Below are positions 27,620 to 38,984 of a stretch of 64,000 nt of DNA, piece by piece. Positions within the stretch are counted from its first letter, which is position 1. Each line of letters begins with the position of its first letter. Source of the DNA: Rhodococcus qingshengii (GTDB lineage: Bacteria; Actinomycetota; Actinomycetes; Mycobacteriales; Mycobacteriaceae); the NCBI RefSeq assembly GCF_021025955.1, contig NZ_JAJNCL010000002.1:485626-549625 (forward strand). Direction: 5' to 3'. Below the pieces are notes generated by a model that worked only from the letters and a program-made list of their open reading frames with translations, ran no database searches and had not been told where the DNA came from. Both the position numbers and the translations under genes were made by a program.

Positions 27620-28984
27620 ATGACTACGACAACATTTGAGCCCAACTCAGACGGAGGAATCCAAGCTTCGGACGGCTTGAACTACACCCACTTCCACCTG
27701 ATCTCGTCGATCGAGCGCGAGAGCATGATCTCTCACATGGTTTTGCAGACAGGTTTGGAGCCGAATCAGTTTGCCACCAATGTATTCGGATTTCCTGCGA
27801 TACCAAAACCAATCATCCGAAAGAGCAGCCGGGGCATCATTCGACTTGCTCCCGGCGCCGCACGGGATGAGTTCCGTGAAACTCTTGGGCATCCCATCTT
27901 CTGGATAGAACCCCATCTTACCGAGGCGAGAGTCGTTGAGACTGAGGAGAACTGGTCCATTCGCATGTACTACTTGATCCTGTTGATGGGATACTGGAAT
28001 CCCGAGAAGGGGTGGATCAACTTCCTCAGTTCCAAGGGGTTTGACTACAACCCTGTTGACGTCGAGGGCTACCACATGGGTTCACTGCCCAGGATTTCCA
28101 TCGACCTACCAACTTCCGCCCCGGACCAGGATGCAGCTCAGTCGGCGGAGGCCGGTGACCGGTACCGGTTCCTCAATGAGTCAGACATCGTTGGCGGACT
28201 CGCCGCTGTTGAGGAGCACTACCGGTCGGCGATCGCTCGCTGCGAGAGCGCTCTGCTTGCAGACCTGAAGGCATTCCTGGATCGCCAAACCAGTTGCCTA
28301 GACATCGCTTACCAATGTTTGGGCGGAAGAGACGTGGCTTTACATCGCAGCGACCTCGACTTCGACGACAGCTCGGGGTCCTGGATTACTGTCATCGAAC
28401 CTAGATTGTTCGAGATCGCGGCCCGATACCGGAACGAGCTGGCTCAACCGGCTCCCGATATGGCCTCGATACTTGAAGATGCGGAAGACCTGTACGGGAG
28501 AGTCCAGAGTGTGCTGGTCGCTTTTGGAAACATCGCGGCCACGCTTTCGGTTCCGGTCATTCAGAAGGGCGAGAGTGCGTCGACAATGCACTCCGAGACC
28601 ATCTCTTACATGGGCTTGGCGATATCTCAGGCATCCAGCCGGGAGCACGGCTACAGGATCGTGCAGATGGTTCGGAAGTGCTTTTCCGGCCGTAGATTCG
28701 AGACGGCACTGGACGAGGTGAATGGCCACGTTCATGACCAGTATGAGATCGCCTGGAAACGAATGCGATTGGCCGTCGTCAATCACCAGCTCCACATCAA
28801 GGACAAGGAGCCGTTGACCACATATGCCTCTTTGGAATTCAAGATGATCCACGGACGCCTCTGGCTGAGCACTGAGGAAGCCAACCTGCTGGACGGTGAA
28901 ATGCCCGCCGATACATCTCCCAAGACCGACGGAGTCTCCATCCACCTTGACGGCCTCGATGACGGTTACGACCGCAAGAACTGA
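27620..28984 (+). CDS. Unknown protein, paralog B of a transfer-module pair
   Basis: The 454-residue product (ATG at 27620, AAAGAGGA upstream) contains NVFGFPAIPKPI...RGIIRLAPG...LGHPIFWIEPHL and WSIRMYYLILLMGYW, aligned with the 25339 protein over its first ~120 residues. The C-terminal part is helical, longer than in paralog A, with an acidic tail. It lies about 250 bp after the membrane gene. No signal, membrane or catalytic motif. Function unknown. Confidence 0.8.
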   Translation: MTTTTFEPNSDGGIQASDGLNYTHFHLISSIERESMISHMVLQTGLEPNQFATNVFGFPAIPKPIIRKSSRGIIRLAPGAARDEFRETLGHPIFWIEPHLTEARVVETEENWSIRMYYLILLMGYWNPEKGWINFLSSKGFDYNPVDVEGYHMGSLPRISIDLPTSAPDQDAAQSAEAGDRYRFLNESDIVGGLAAVEEHYRSAIARCESALLADLKAFLDRQTSCLDIAYQCLGGRDVALHRSDLDFDDSSGSWITVIEPRLFEIAARYRNELAQPAPDMASILEDAEDLYGRVQSVLVAFGNIAATLSVPVIQKGESASTMHSETISYMGLAISQASSREHGYRIVQMVRKCFSGRRFETALDEVNGHVHDQYEIAWKRMRLAVVNHQLHIKDKEPLTTYASLEFKMIHGRLWLSTEEANLLDGEMPADTSPKTDGVSIHLDGLDDGYDRKN

Positions 28985-29190
28985 TTCACAAACGATTGAG
29001 GCCCTATTTCAATTGTCCCGCAGCGAATCCGTCGTGTTGCTGCCATCGGAAGCACTCGTGCTTCCACGCTCGCAGGTACGTCTGAACCACCATCATGGAC
29101 AATCGGTTGAATTCTCGGTGCGAGAAACGAACCCGACTTCGGATCCTGACCGGAAATGCTCCAGCCAAACCGAGCCAACGCTCCGGGCGA

Positions 29191-29787
29191 CTACCTCGGA
29201 GTGTCGTAAGTGATCACCTTCCAGTCCTGAGCACCCATCATCTGCAACTTCAAATAGATGGTCCACCCTTCCGGGTAGTCAACTCGGACACTGACCTCTT
29301 GAAACTGAGTCAGATCGGTCGCGATGATAAACGGTCGGCTTCCTGACCTCAGCCGAGTGGTATCGATCGACGACATCTTGGAGAACAGGGAAGGAATGGT
29401 GAACGGATGCAACGAGTCCAGCCATTCTTCCGAGCTCCGTCCCTCGATAGCTCCGAAGTTGTTGGCGAACTGGACGGCGACAGGCTTCCACTGCTCGACG
29501 ACGACCGGATTCAGATTGAAGTCAATCGCTTCATCACCTTGGCACTGCCCATCCTGACATTCGGCGACCCGCTTCTGCCCTGGCGGCGTAGGACGTTCCT
29601 TGCCCTCCGGGACCCATCCTTCCGGGATGTGACCATCTGAATGTCGATCGCCCGTATCGTGCGTTGAGCTGGGAGTCCGCTCAGTCTGCACAGTTTCATC
29701 CCCGCTGAAGAAGATGTTGCGAATCCCTATCGCAAGAAGGATCATCACAACCGCCGCTGCGAAGATTAGTTTCGGCTTCCTGGACAT
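29191..29787 (-). CDS. Membrane-anchored protein of VirB8-like type
   Basis: The 198-residue protein has a single N-terminal transmembrane helix (LIFAAAVVMILLAIGIRNIFF) and an extracytoplasmic domain: a Pro/Glu-rich linker with a CQDGQC pair, then an alpha+beta C-terminal part (AVQFANNFGAIEG..., VSVRVDYPEGWTIYLKLQMMGAQDWKVITYD) like the NTF2-like fold of VirB8/TcpC transfer proteins. It follows the peptidoglycan hydrolase gene by 40 bp on the same strand. The VirB8 role is inferred from layout and context. Confidence 0.6.
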   Translation of the reverse strand: MSRKPKLIFAAAVVMILLAIGIRNIFFSGDETVQTERTPSSTHDTGDRHSDGHIPEGWVPEGKERPTPPGQKRVAECQDGQCQGDEAIDFNLNPVVVEQWKPVAVQFANNFGAIEGRSSEEWLDSLHPFTIPSLFSKMSSIDTTRLRSGSRPFIIATDLTQFQEVSVRVDYPEGWTIYLKLQMMGAQDWKVITYDTPR

Positions 29788-29827
29788 CGTAGAACCTCTC
29801 TTATTCAACATCTTTCGATCGAGACCG

Positions 29828-32746
<2,919 letters not shown>

Positions 32747-32868
32747 TTAATAAACTATCCCTTTCACACCCTTCAACTAAAGGATAATGACACCGGAGAA
32801 GAAGTTTTCTACGAAATAGAACTGTCATTTCAAAGCAATTCCTAATACGATAAATAGATAAATCGCGA

Positions 32869-32882
32869 GCGTTAATTAACGC
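32869..32882. promoter_or_regulatory. Perfect 14-bp palindrome between divergent transfer genes
   Basis: GCGTTAATTAACGC sits in an AT-rich intergenic region between the peptidoglycan-hydrolase gene (minus) and the small frame plus sigma-factor gene (plus). Outer bases extend the symmetry (ATCGCG...CGAT) with a two-base bulge. It is a good candidate operator for both directions. Confidence 0.55.
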
Positions 32883-32907
32883 GATCCCAGACGAGGGAGA
32901 GCCAAAA

Positions 32908-33003
32908 ATGGGTGGAGCCAAAGCTACGTATGACCGTGAATACGACAGGTCAGCGGTATTGCCGTTTTCACGCACCGATCAGATGGACCCCGTGCAGAGG
33001 TGA
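32908..33003 (+). CDS. 31-residue micro-protein candidate
   Basis: ATG at 32908 follows GAGGGAGAG at a suitable distance and opens a frame of 31 codons (MGGAKATYDREYDRSAVLPF...), rich in Asp/Arg/Tyr, ending in TGA at 33001-33003. It precedes the sigma-factor gene by 168 bp on the same strand, right after the 14-bp palindrome. It may be a leader peptide or small regulator. The evidence is the ribosome-binding site and position only. Confidence 0.4.
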   Translation: MGGAKATYDREYDRSAVLPFSRTDQMDPVQR

Positions 33004-33171
33004 CCACAACGCACACTTCACCGCTGTTCCCCTGCACCGCAAAGTATATCGACCATTCCACTGATGCACCGGCCTGCGACACTGATCCAGACTCGCCGCC
33101 ACATGCACTCCAGAGTCGCAGTCTGAACTGGCTCGCGCAGATCAATTGCCAGACACGGCAGGAGACCGATC

Positions 33172-34197
33172 ATGCTGACCTACGATGACGAATTGGCCCT
33201 CTCCGACCGATTGGTTGCTCGACGCCAAGTTCGGGACAAGCTTTGCGCCGAGGAGAGAGCCCCGACCGAAGAGGAAGCGGCGATACTGAGCGACGGCGAG
33301 ACTGCAGCAACGGATCTCGTCCGCGCCTACCTGCCATACATAAGCAAACTTGCAAGCACAATTTGCGACCGAAACATTGAGAACAAATCCTCGGTCGGAT
33401 GGGACCGCGACGATCTCTTCGATGAGGGAGTCATCGCTGCACTCAAAGTGACCAACTCGTTCAACGCTCGCGGGACGAACAACCATCCCGGAGTTCGGTT
33501 CGCCAACTACTCATCCCTAGCGATCAGCAAGGCGATGAACAGGCTGATCGCAAAGAACAGCACTCCGTATCGCGCCGACACTGCAGCAATTCAAGCGACC
33601 TGGAGTTGGCTCGCTGCGACTGACGAATTCGTGCGTGATCATGGTCGACGTCCGACAGACGAAGAGCTGGAAGACATCACCGGATTTGCCTGCACCTACG
33701 TGCTTCCCTCGATTCCGTCGCGATCTACGTTCGGAGATGTTCACGACCCGGTGTACGTGTCGATCCCGGAAACGGACCCCGCATCCATCTCGGATGACGC
33801 CGCATACAAGCAGAGCGCGGAACTCCTCCTCGAGGTGCTGGAAACCATGTTGGCGGAGAAGTACATGAAGTACGCCCGCATTCTCTTCTGCGCCGACGGG
33901 AACGTGCCCTACGAAGCAGGCAATGCTGCCCGGATCCTCGGAGTTCCGACTCGACGGGTCGAAGCTGTCAACGAGTACCTGCTCAACTTCATCTCGCACC
34001 CCCGTTACCGCGTCTGGGCATACGAGATCATCAAGGAGAAGGAAGCCATCCGCAAAGGTATCCGCGCCAGTGAGAACCGCAAGAGACTGGAACGACGACG
34101 GTCGACCGGAGCGACACAGGGCCAGTCCGATGTCACGGTTCACGTGCAGCAGCATGAACCTCGGGCGGATCAGCTTCGAACTACCGCCATTGCTTGA
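33172..34197 (+). CDS. Sigma-70-like factor encoded by the element
   Basis: The 341-residue protein has a recognisable sigma region 2 (about 45-125: DLVRAYLPYISKLASTICD, DDLFDEGVIAALKVTNSFNARG, FANYSSLAISKAMNRLI), a region 3-like stretch (RDHGRRPTDEELEDITGF, about 150-170) and a region 4-like HTH (AARILGVPTRRVEAVNEYLLNFISHPRYR, about 248-280). The basic C-terminal tail is extra. It would direct RNA polymerase to element promoters such as the AT-rich ones at 25.2 and 32.8 kb. Similarity is to primary/group 3 sigma factors in pattern, not closely. Confidence 0.8.
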   Translation: MLTYDDELALSDRLVARRQVRDKLCAEERAPTEEEAAILSDGETAATDLVRAYLPYISKLASTICDRNIENKSSVGWDRDDLFDEGVIAALKVTNSFNARGTNNHPGVRFANYSSLAISKAMNRLIAKNSTPYRADTAAIQATWSWLAATDEFVRDHGRRPTDEELEDITGFACTYVLPSIPSRSTFGDVHDPVYVSIPETDPASISDDAAYKQSAELLLEVLETMLAEKYMKYARILFCADGNVPYEAGNAARILGVPTRRVEAVNEYLLNFISHPRYRVWAYEIIKEKEAIRKGIRASENRKRLERRRSTGATQGQSDVTVHVQQHEPRADQLRTTAIA

Positions 34198-34856
34198 CGA
34201 ACCTTGGTGACCGAATGCCTCGAGGACTACTTCGGTATCGGTTTGCCAACAGAAGAGATCGCCGCGCAGATCCGGTGAGAGACCAGACATCTCGACACCG
34301 GGACCAGGCCAGAGCCAGACACTCTGACTTCGGTTGAGGGACTGCGCGGCGATCTCTCGTCGCAGAAAACCAGATTATCCGGACGGTACGACAAGTCTGA
34401 TTCACGCCTCCATGAATACTTTGACGGGCACGACTGCCTCGGTCCCCGAAGAAGCGCGCAACGCCGCGGGGTCCGATCGATTCCACGTAGAATATTTCCA
34501 TGGAGAGAGGCCACGAAGTCTCACACCCTAAAGGGGTCTCGGTTGAGCACGCGCGCATTTCAATGCTTTATCGACACGACCGCCCTAGCAGTATCGCCGA
34601 CGCCCAACTCGAGTTGATCGAGGAGGGCCGAGAACGATGCGGACGGATCGGCGAGTCACCGAGGCCCGGCACAGCCTGTTTCCAGCCCTAAAACATCGCC
34701 ACGGAAGATCGAGATGACGTCAGAACGGCTCGCACTGATCCCCACAAGCGATTCTGACGCCCGTTCCGGGTTTAATCGACTCGACGTATCTCGATTCTCT
34801 CCGAGACGTTCTGAATCGCACTGAGTAACAGACACTTTGCAGGAAGTCGGAGGAAG
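34198..34856. other. Stretch without a supported gene
   Basis: Short frames on both strands have no ribosome-binding site or protein-like pattern. No hairpin or repeat stood out. Confidence 0.4.
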
Positions 34857-35042
34857 ATGGATAACCCCGATAGCGCGCATACCAGCAGCGATGACGAAGC
34901 CATCAGTATCGCCAAGGCTGCGGTCCTTTTGTCCGGTGGCAATTTCGACGCAGATACCGAAACCGCCTGCCGTCGCGTTCTCAACGGCGAGAGCGAAGTC
35001 GAGCAAGAGCTTTCAGCCTTCCGAGCTCAGCTGCGTGGTTAG
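34857..35042 (+). CDS. VbhA-like antitoxin (orphan)
   Basis: The 61-residue protein (ATG at 34857 just after GGAGGAAG) reads SDDEAISIAKAAVLLSGGNFDADTETACRRVLNGESEVEQELSAFRAQLRG. This resembles the small VbhA antitoxins that inhibit Fic-domain AMP-transferases (VbhT): an N-terminal helix, a GNF/GN motif and a second helix with an acidic end. No Fic protein (HPFxxGNGR motif) is visible anywhere in the window. Family call by pattern. Confidence 0.6.
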   Translation: MDNPDSAHTSSDDEAISIAKAAVLLSGGNFDADTETACRRVLNGESEVEQELSAFRAQLRG

Positions 35043-35086
35043 CGCGGCCGCGGCTCACACCAGATGTGACCATCCTCGTCAAACCG

Positions 35087-36295
35087 CTACTTGCAGCCAC
35101 TGACCTTGAGCAACTCTGCCGGAAGATCATTCTGCATCACGACGCCGTCGCCGTCCCATACGAAGGTCGCGGTGGCCAGACCTGACGGATTCGCATTCGA
35201 GTCCATCCCTCGCGGCCACTTGTACTGAACCGTCACACTGTCGCTGGTGGAATCAATCACCGAGGTGAAGCCGAATGAACACGCCGTAGCTGTCCCTTGA
35301 TACTCCCCGCGGTGGAAGAACATCACGTGCTGCGGCGAACTACCGGTCCCGCCATTGGTTTCGGCGATCGCATAGCTCAGCTCGGCACACGGATCGAAGT
35401 TCGTCTCCCCCAGGAAAGTCCACTCAATGCCAGGAATCTGGGTTGCGGCTGGCACCTGGTCGAGGCCGGCCGATATCGCAGCAACCTTCGGGGTCGTTCC
35501 GCACTTGACTGTCGCAACCGTTGCGGGATCGACAGCGTTTGCCCCACACAGCCACGGCCATCCGGTCATCTGTCCGAGACTTTGCGGTTCCGCGGAGAAA
35601 CTCTGCTCGTCACCGAACATGGAACCGTCACCGAACTGACCACCGTTCGCAGCGTCGTAGCTGTACGAAGTCACCTTCATCGCCGGTTGCGTGGAACTTC
35701 CGCCGTACGGCGCAGTGAAATTCCAGACCTCGATCGGCCTGGACGGGTCGCCGGTACAACGAACCGCGGTCTCGGCCCCTTCACCTCGATGCAGTTTCCA
35801 CTCGACGGGATTGCCTTCGTACAACGAGGCGGGCGGTGACATGACGGCCAAATTCGCGTCCTCCCACGACCAGACCTTGTATGAGGCAGAGCCGCCGAGC
35901 TCCTTCGTGGCGACGACAACCTCCGCACCAGGCACACCGTCAACGTCCCATGCTCCGACGAACCCTGCCGCATCCTGTGCCTTCGGGTCAGTCAGCAACT
36001 TGGAGTCCGTACCGGCCACAGCAGCTTCGATGCCGGAACCTGTCAGCACCACAATCTGACCACCGGCACGGCCGATCGAATCATCTTTGCCGTCCCCGTC
36101 AACATCTACGACAGCCAAGGACACACAGTCCTGTTTACCCGAACAGACATCAGGCGCGGATACAGTCGTCGTGGTCGGCGATGAGGCCACTGCGCTCTCC
36201 CCCGCTTGCGCAGCACCTTCGACTGAATCAGCTCCACACCCAGCCAACAACAATGCTGCTGACACGCAAACAGAAATCGCCAGTTTTGTTCTCAT
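35087..36295 (-). CDS. Lipoprotein with FG-GAP-like and LppP/LprE-like parts
   Basis: The 402-residue lipoprotein has a signal peptide with lipobox LLAGC (Cys20). Residues about 58-110 carry VDVDGDGKDDSIG and VGAWDVDGVPGAEVVVA, resembling calcium-binding FG-GAP/VCBS repeats. The C-terminal ~125 residues (DPCAELSYAIAETNGG...HVMFFHRGEYQGTATACSFG...) match the mycobacterial LppP/LprE domain, with two cysteines for a disulfide. It is a surface protein of unknown function. Confidence 0.75.
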   Translation of the reverse strand: MRTKLAISVCVSAALLLAGCGADSVEGAAQAGESAVASSPTTTTVSAPDVCSGKQDCVSLAVVDVDGDGKDDSIGRAGGQIVVLTGSGIEAAVAGTDSKLLTDPKAQDAAGFVGAWDVDGVPGAEVVVATKELGGSASYKVWSWEDANLAVMSPPASLYEGNPVEWKLHRGEGAETAVRCTGDPSRPIEVWNFTAPYGGSSTQPAMKVTSYSYDAANGGQFGDGSMFGDEQSFSAEPQSLGQMTGWPWLCGANAVDPATVATVKCGTTPKVAAISAGLDQVPAATQIPGIEWTFLGETNFDPCAELSYAIAETNGGTGSSPQHVMFFHRGEYQGTATACSFGFTSVIDSTSDSVTVQYKWPRGMDSNANPSGLATATFVWDGDGVVMQNDLPAELLKVSGCK

Positions 36296-36533
36296 CTACG
36301 CCCCCTGATTCGGTACACAATCCACGATCGGATTGGTGCAACTATCGAGCAGTATGGCAGTTGCACTTCGACATGCCACAGATCGCATGGATATTTCGCG
36401 TTCGAATTCACCCTCCTGATCGGATCCAGTTTCGCTGACTCGACGGAGGAATTTGTGTCGGATGCTGTCAGGTCAAGATTTCGGCACTACACCAGAAGGT
36501 CTGTGATCGGAATCGGAGCATTGGTCCTGGCGG

Positions 36534-36782
36534 GTGAACACTCAGGAACACATCAGCCTAAATGACGAAGACGCGGTCACGTTCTATAACTTCGTCCGAG
36601 ACGAGATCTGTCCCCCTCTCGAACTTGAAAATCGGAAGCTGCGCACGCGCGATCGCGAACTCGCCGAACAGTTCGCTCTAGCTTCGTCACAACTCCAGCA
36701 AATCAGCCTCGAAGCACACCGCCTTCGCGCAGCACTCCATCAACGCACCGCCGTCGCAACCGTCTCGGTGCCACGTACCTGA
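36534..36782 (+). CDS. Small coiled-coil hypothetical protein
   Basis: The 82-residue product (GTG at 36534, weak ribosome-binding site) has a long helix rich in Glu/Leu/Arg with heptad spacing (ELENRKLRTRDRELAEQFALASSQLQQISLEAHRLRAALHQRT). It could be a structural or regulatory partner. Not identified. Confidence 0.5.
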   Translation: MNTQEHISLNDEDAVTFYNFVRDEICPPLELENRKLRTRDRELAEQFALASSQLQQISLEAHRLRAALHQRTAVATVSVPRT

Positions 36783-36859
36783 CTGCCTGACAAAAGGGGA
36801 TATAAATTAACCAATTACCCGATCCTCGGCGCAGCCCACCCCCCCCCCCGGATCGTGAT

Positions 36860-38653
36860 TTAGTCGAGGGTCCGAAGCCATCCTTCGACTGCTATGGTTC
36901 GCCAAAGCGCAATGGGGAGTACTGGCGGATGAAGTTGGTCGTTCAGTGCCTGCGTGAGGATGTCAGGGTCGATCAGTCCGACAGTTGCCAATCGTGAGTC
37001 GTTGAAGTACTCCATCAGTCCTGGTCTGTTGATTCGCTTGCCTTGATAGGCATCGGTTAGACCGGTTGATTTCGTCCGTCTGGAGTACACACTTGCGGGA
37101 ACGATTCCTTCCATGGATTTCGGAAGTAAACTCTTGGGAGAGTATGGGTTCAAAAATTCCTCTGGCCGCATGCTTAGGGCCGAGACGACCACCGCTTCAT
37201 CAAGAAATGGACATTGCAATTCGATGCCTTCACTGCGGTATACCGCACGGATCGACTCAGTAATCCGGCCGGAAGCACGCAGAGTTTGCAGCGCACTGGA
37301 GGTCCATGAATCGTCATGCGGATTCCGCTTCTCGGATCGGATGCGTTCAGCCGCAGACACTTTGGCATCCGTCGTCATCCATTGAGGGAAACGAATTGGC
37401 CCTACTGGCCATTTTGTCGGGTTTGGGCGGCCTTGTGCATTCGACCCTGCAAGTTCGAGTTCACGTTCGATAGTCTGCGCGTAGGAACCGAGCCCGAGTG
37501 TGAAACGAGCTGCCGCTTTGAAAGGCCAACGGTGCATCGAGGCGAATCCACGGGCGTATTTCACTGCGAGTAGCGGGTTGCGCCTGAGCAGCGAGGGGAG
37601 GAACGATTCGTTCAGTTCCAGGAGTTCGTCGCCACCATGGCCTCCGAAATGATGCGTAACGCCGGCCCTTCGGAGTTGACGAGCAATGAAGAGCATCCGC
37701 TCCACATTCGCTGTTCCCACAAAGGGCTCCTCGTAGGGCGCAATGACGTCTGGGAAACCCTCGAACGGTGCAGGCATTCTTTGCGGATCGACGTGTATGC
37801 GCTGACCGGCCGGTAGCTGTGCAAGAGCGTTGTCGGCCCAGAACGGGTCGTCATCACTTGAACTTCGATTCCCGGAGGTGAAGGCAGTAAAAGACTTGTC
37901 GAAGTGCGCGAGCAGAAAAGCAATCGTCGTCGAGTCAAACCCCCCTGAAACGTCACAACCGAGGGAATCAGCTTGGGCCGAGCGCGCTTGGACGGACTGT
38001 AGGAGGCTGGAACGAAATGATCGCGCTCCTGCGACCAATGAGTCGACCGGTTTCGGCAATGTCGGTCCGTTGAAGTCGATGAGTACGCCGGATCCATCGA
38101 TATGTGCGGTCACACCGCCGGGGATCGGCTCGATACCCTTCCAGACAGTTCGCCCCTCGAGCGCTCCTATGGTGGTCGGATAGGCCAGGCGACAGGCCAA
38201 CGCATCGTAGTCCAGTTGCGCCTTGGTGGTTTCAGCGATCCTCCGGGCACTTGTAGAGACGAGGACGTTAGGGGCCGGGGAAAGGAACAATCGATTCATC
38301 TCGGTGAGGCTTCCCCTACAGCGAACACCGGCCGCGTCGGCGTGGAAGACTACGACGTTTCCTGGAAATAATGCTGCCAGTTGATCGAGTGTTCCTCGGG
38401 CGTCTAACCAAGATAGTGTTTCCGCTATGAACTGGGATTGTCGCAAGGTGATGTCGGAGAAGATCGCCAGGCGTGAGTCCACACGCTCAAGTACGAGCAG
38501 CTTCGCGTTGTCCCAATCGCCAAAAAGCCAAGGACGTCCGGTTGAATTCTGAGCCAGCACCCTTCCATTGGAGTGGGCGTGGCCGGGCATCTGGTGGGTG
38601 CCCCCGTGAGCGAATGGATATGCAATAACCCAACTCGTGTTGGAGGCACCCAT
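36860..38653 (-). CDS. Lasso peptide macrolactam synthetase (asparagine synthetase-like C protein)
   Basis: The 597-residue enzyme activates an Asp/Glu side chain of the precursor by adenylation and closes it onto the core's N-terminus to form the lasso ring. The N-terminal glutaminase-like half (about 1-205) lacks a catalytic Cys2, as in lasso cyclases. The synthetase half has the PP-loop SGGFDS (236-241) and GGHGGDELLELN (337-348). It starts 14 bp after the precursor's stop. An 11-C homopolymer tract (36839-36849) lies just past its end. Identification rests on motif plus cluster context. Confidence 0.93.
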   Translation of the reverse strand: MGASNTSWVIAYPFAHGGTHQMPGHAHSNGRVLAQNSTGRPWLFGDWDNAKLLVLERVDSRLAIFSDITLRQSQFIAETLSWLDARGTLDQLAALFPGNVVVFHADAAGVRCRGSLTEMNRLFLSPAPNVLVSTSARRIAETTKAQLDYDALACRLAYPTTIGALEGRTVWKGIEPIPGGVTAHIDGSGVLIDFNGPTLPKPVDSLVAGARSFRSSLLQSVQARSAQADSLGCDVSGGFDSTTIAFLLAHFDKSFTAFTSGNRSSSDDDPFWADNALAQLPAGQRIHVDPQRMPAPFEGFPDVIAPYEEPFVGTANVERMLFIARQLRRAGVTHHFGGHGGDELLELNESFLPSLLRRNPLLAVKYARGFASMHRWPFKAAARFTLGLGSYAQTIERELELAGSNAQGRPNPTKWPVGPIRFPQWMTTDAKVSAAERIRSEKRNPHDDSWTSSALQTLRASGRITESIRAVYRSEGIELQCPFLDEAVVVSALSMRPEEFLNPYSPKSLLPKSMEGIVPASVYSRRTKSTGLTDAYQGKRINRPGLMEYFNDSRLATVGLIDPDILTQALNDQLHPPVLPIALWRTIAVEGWLRTLD

Positions 38654-38667
38654 CAGACGTTATCCGA

Positions 38668-38784
38668 TCAAGCTCGGCCGGTGATGTGCCAGTCGACGCC
38701 CCAGTAAGGTCGGTTGTCGGCTGTGTCCGCCGAGAAGTCTCCGACCTCAGCGATCATCGGACGCACGTATTCATTCTTTTCCAT
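38668..38784 (-). CDS. Lasso peptide precursor
   Basis: The 38-residue peptide has GAGAGGAA before the ATG at 38784. Its leader (1-22) holds the RRE/protease recognition pattern YxxPxIx3Gx5T exactly (Tyr6, Pro9, Ile11, Gly15, Thr21). Cutting one residue after Thr21 gives the 16-residue core DNRPYWGVDWHITGRA (23-38), with Asp31 as ring residue 9 and tail WHITGRA. The core carries two Trp, one Tyr and one His. The cyclase gene follows after 14 bp. The wider open frame upstream (to 39024) lacks a ribosome-binding site. Confidence 0.9.
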   Translation of the reverse strand: MEKNEYVRPMIAEVGDFSADTADNRPYWGVDWHITGRA

Positions 38785-38902
38785 GATTTCCTCTCGATTT
38801 ATCTGAAACGAAACGTCACACGACTTTTTATCGAGCTTCAGTTTCGTTGGTTTAGATCTTTGCGCATTTATCCGCGAGATGCAACTGCCAATCGCGATCT
38901 GC

Positions 38903-38919
38903 ATATTCACTATGAATAT
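38903..38919. promoter_or_regulatory. AT-rich palindrome upstream of the lasso precursor
   Basis: ATATTCA-CTA-TGAATAT is a perfect inverted repeat in the 200-bp AT-rich gap between the exporter stop and the precursor start (119 bp before it). It suggests that precursor and cyclase have their own regulated promoter, apart from the B1-B2-P450-D transcript. Confidence 0.5.
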
Positions 38920-38984
38920 ATAATTACGGCACGCAAAATCACACCGAGAGCTTCGGTGTTCCGATATTGAATACATCCAACACG

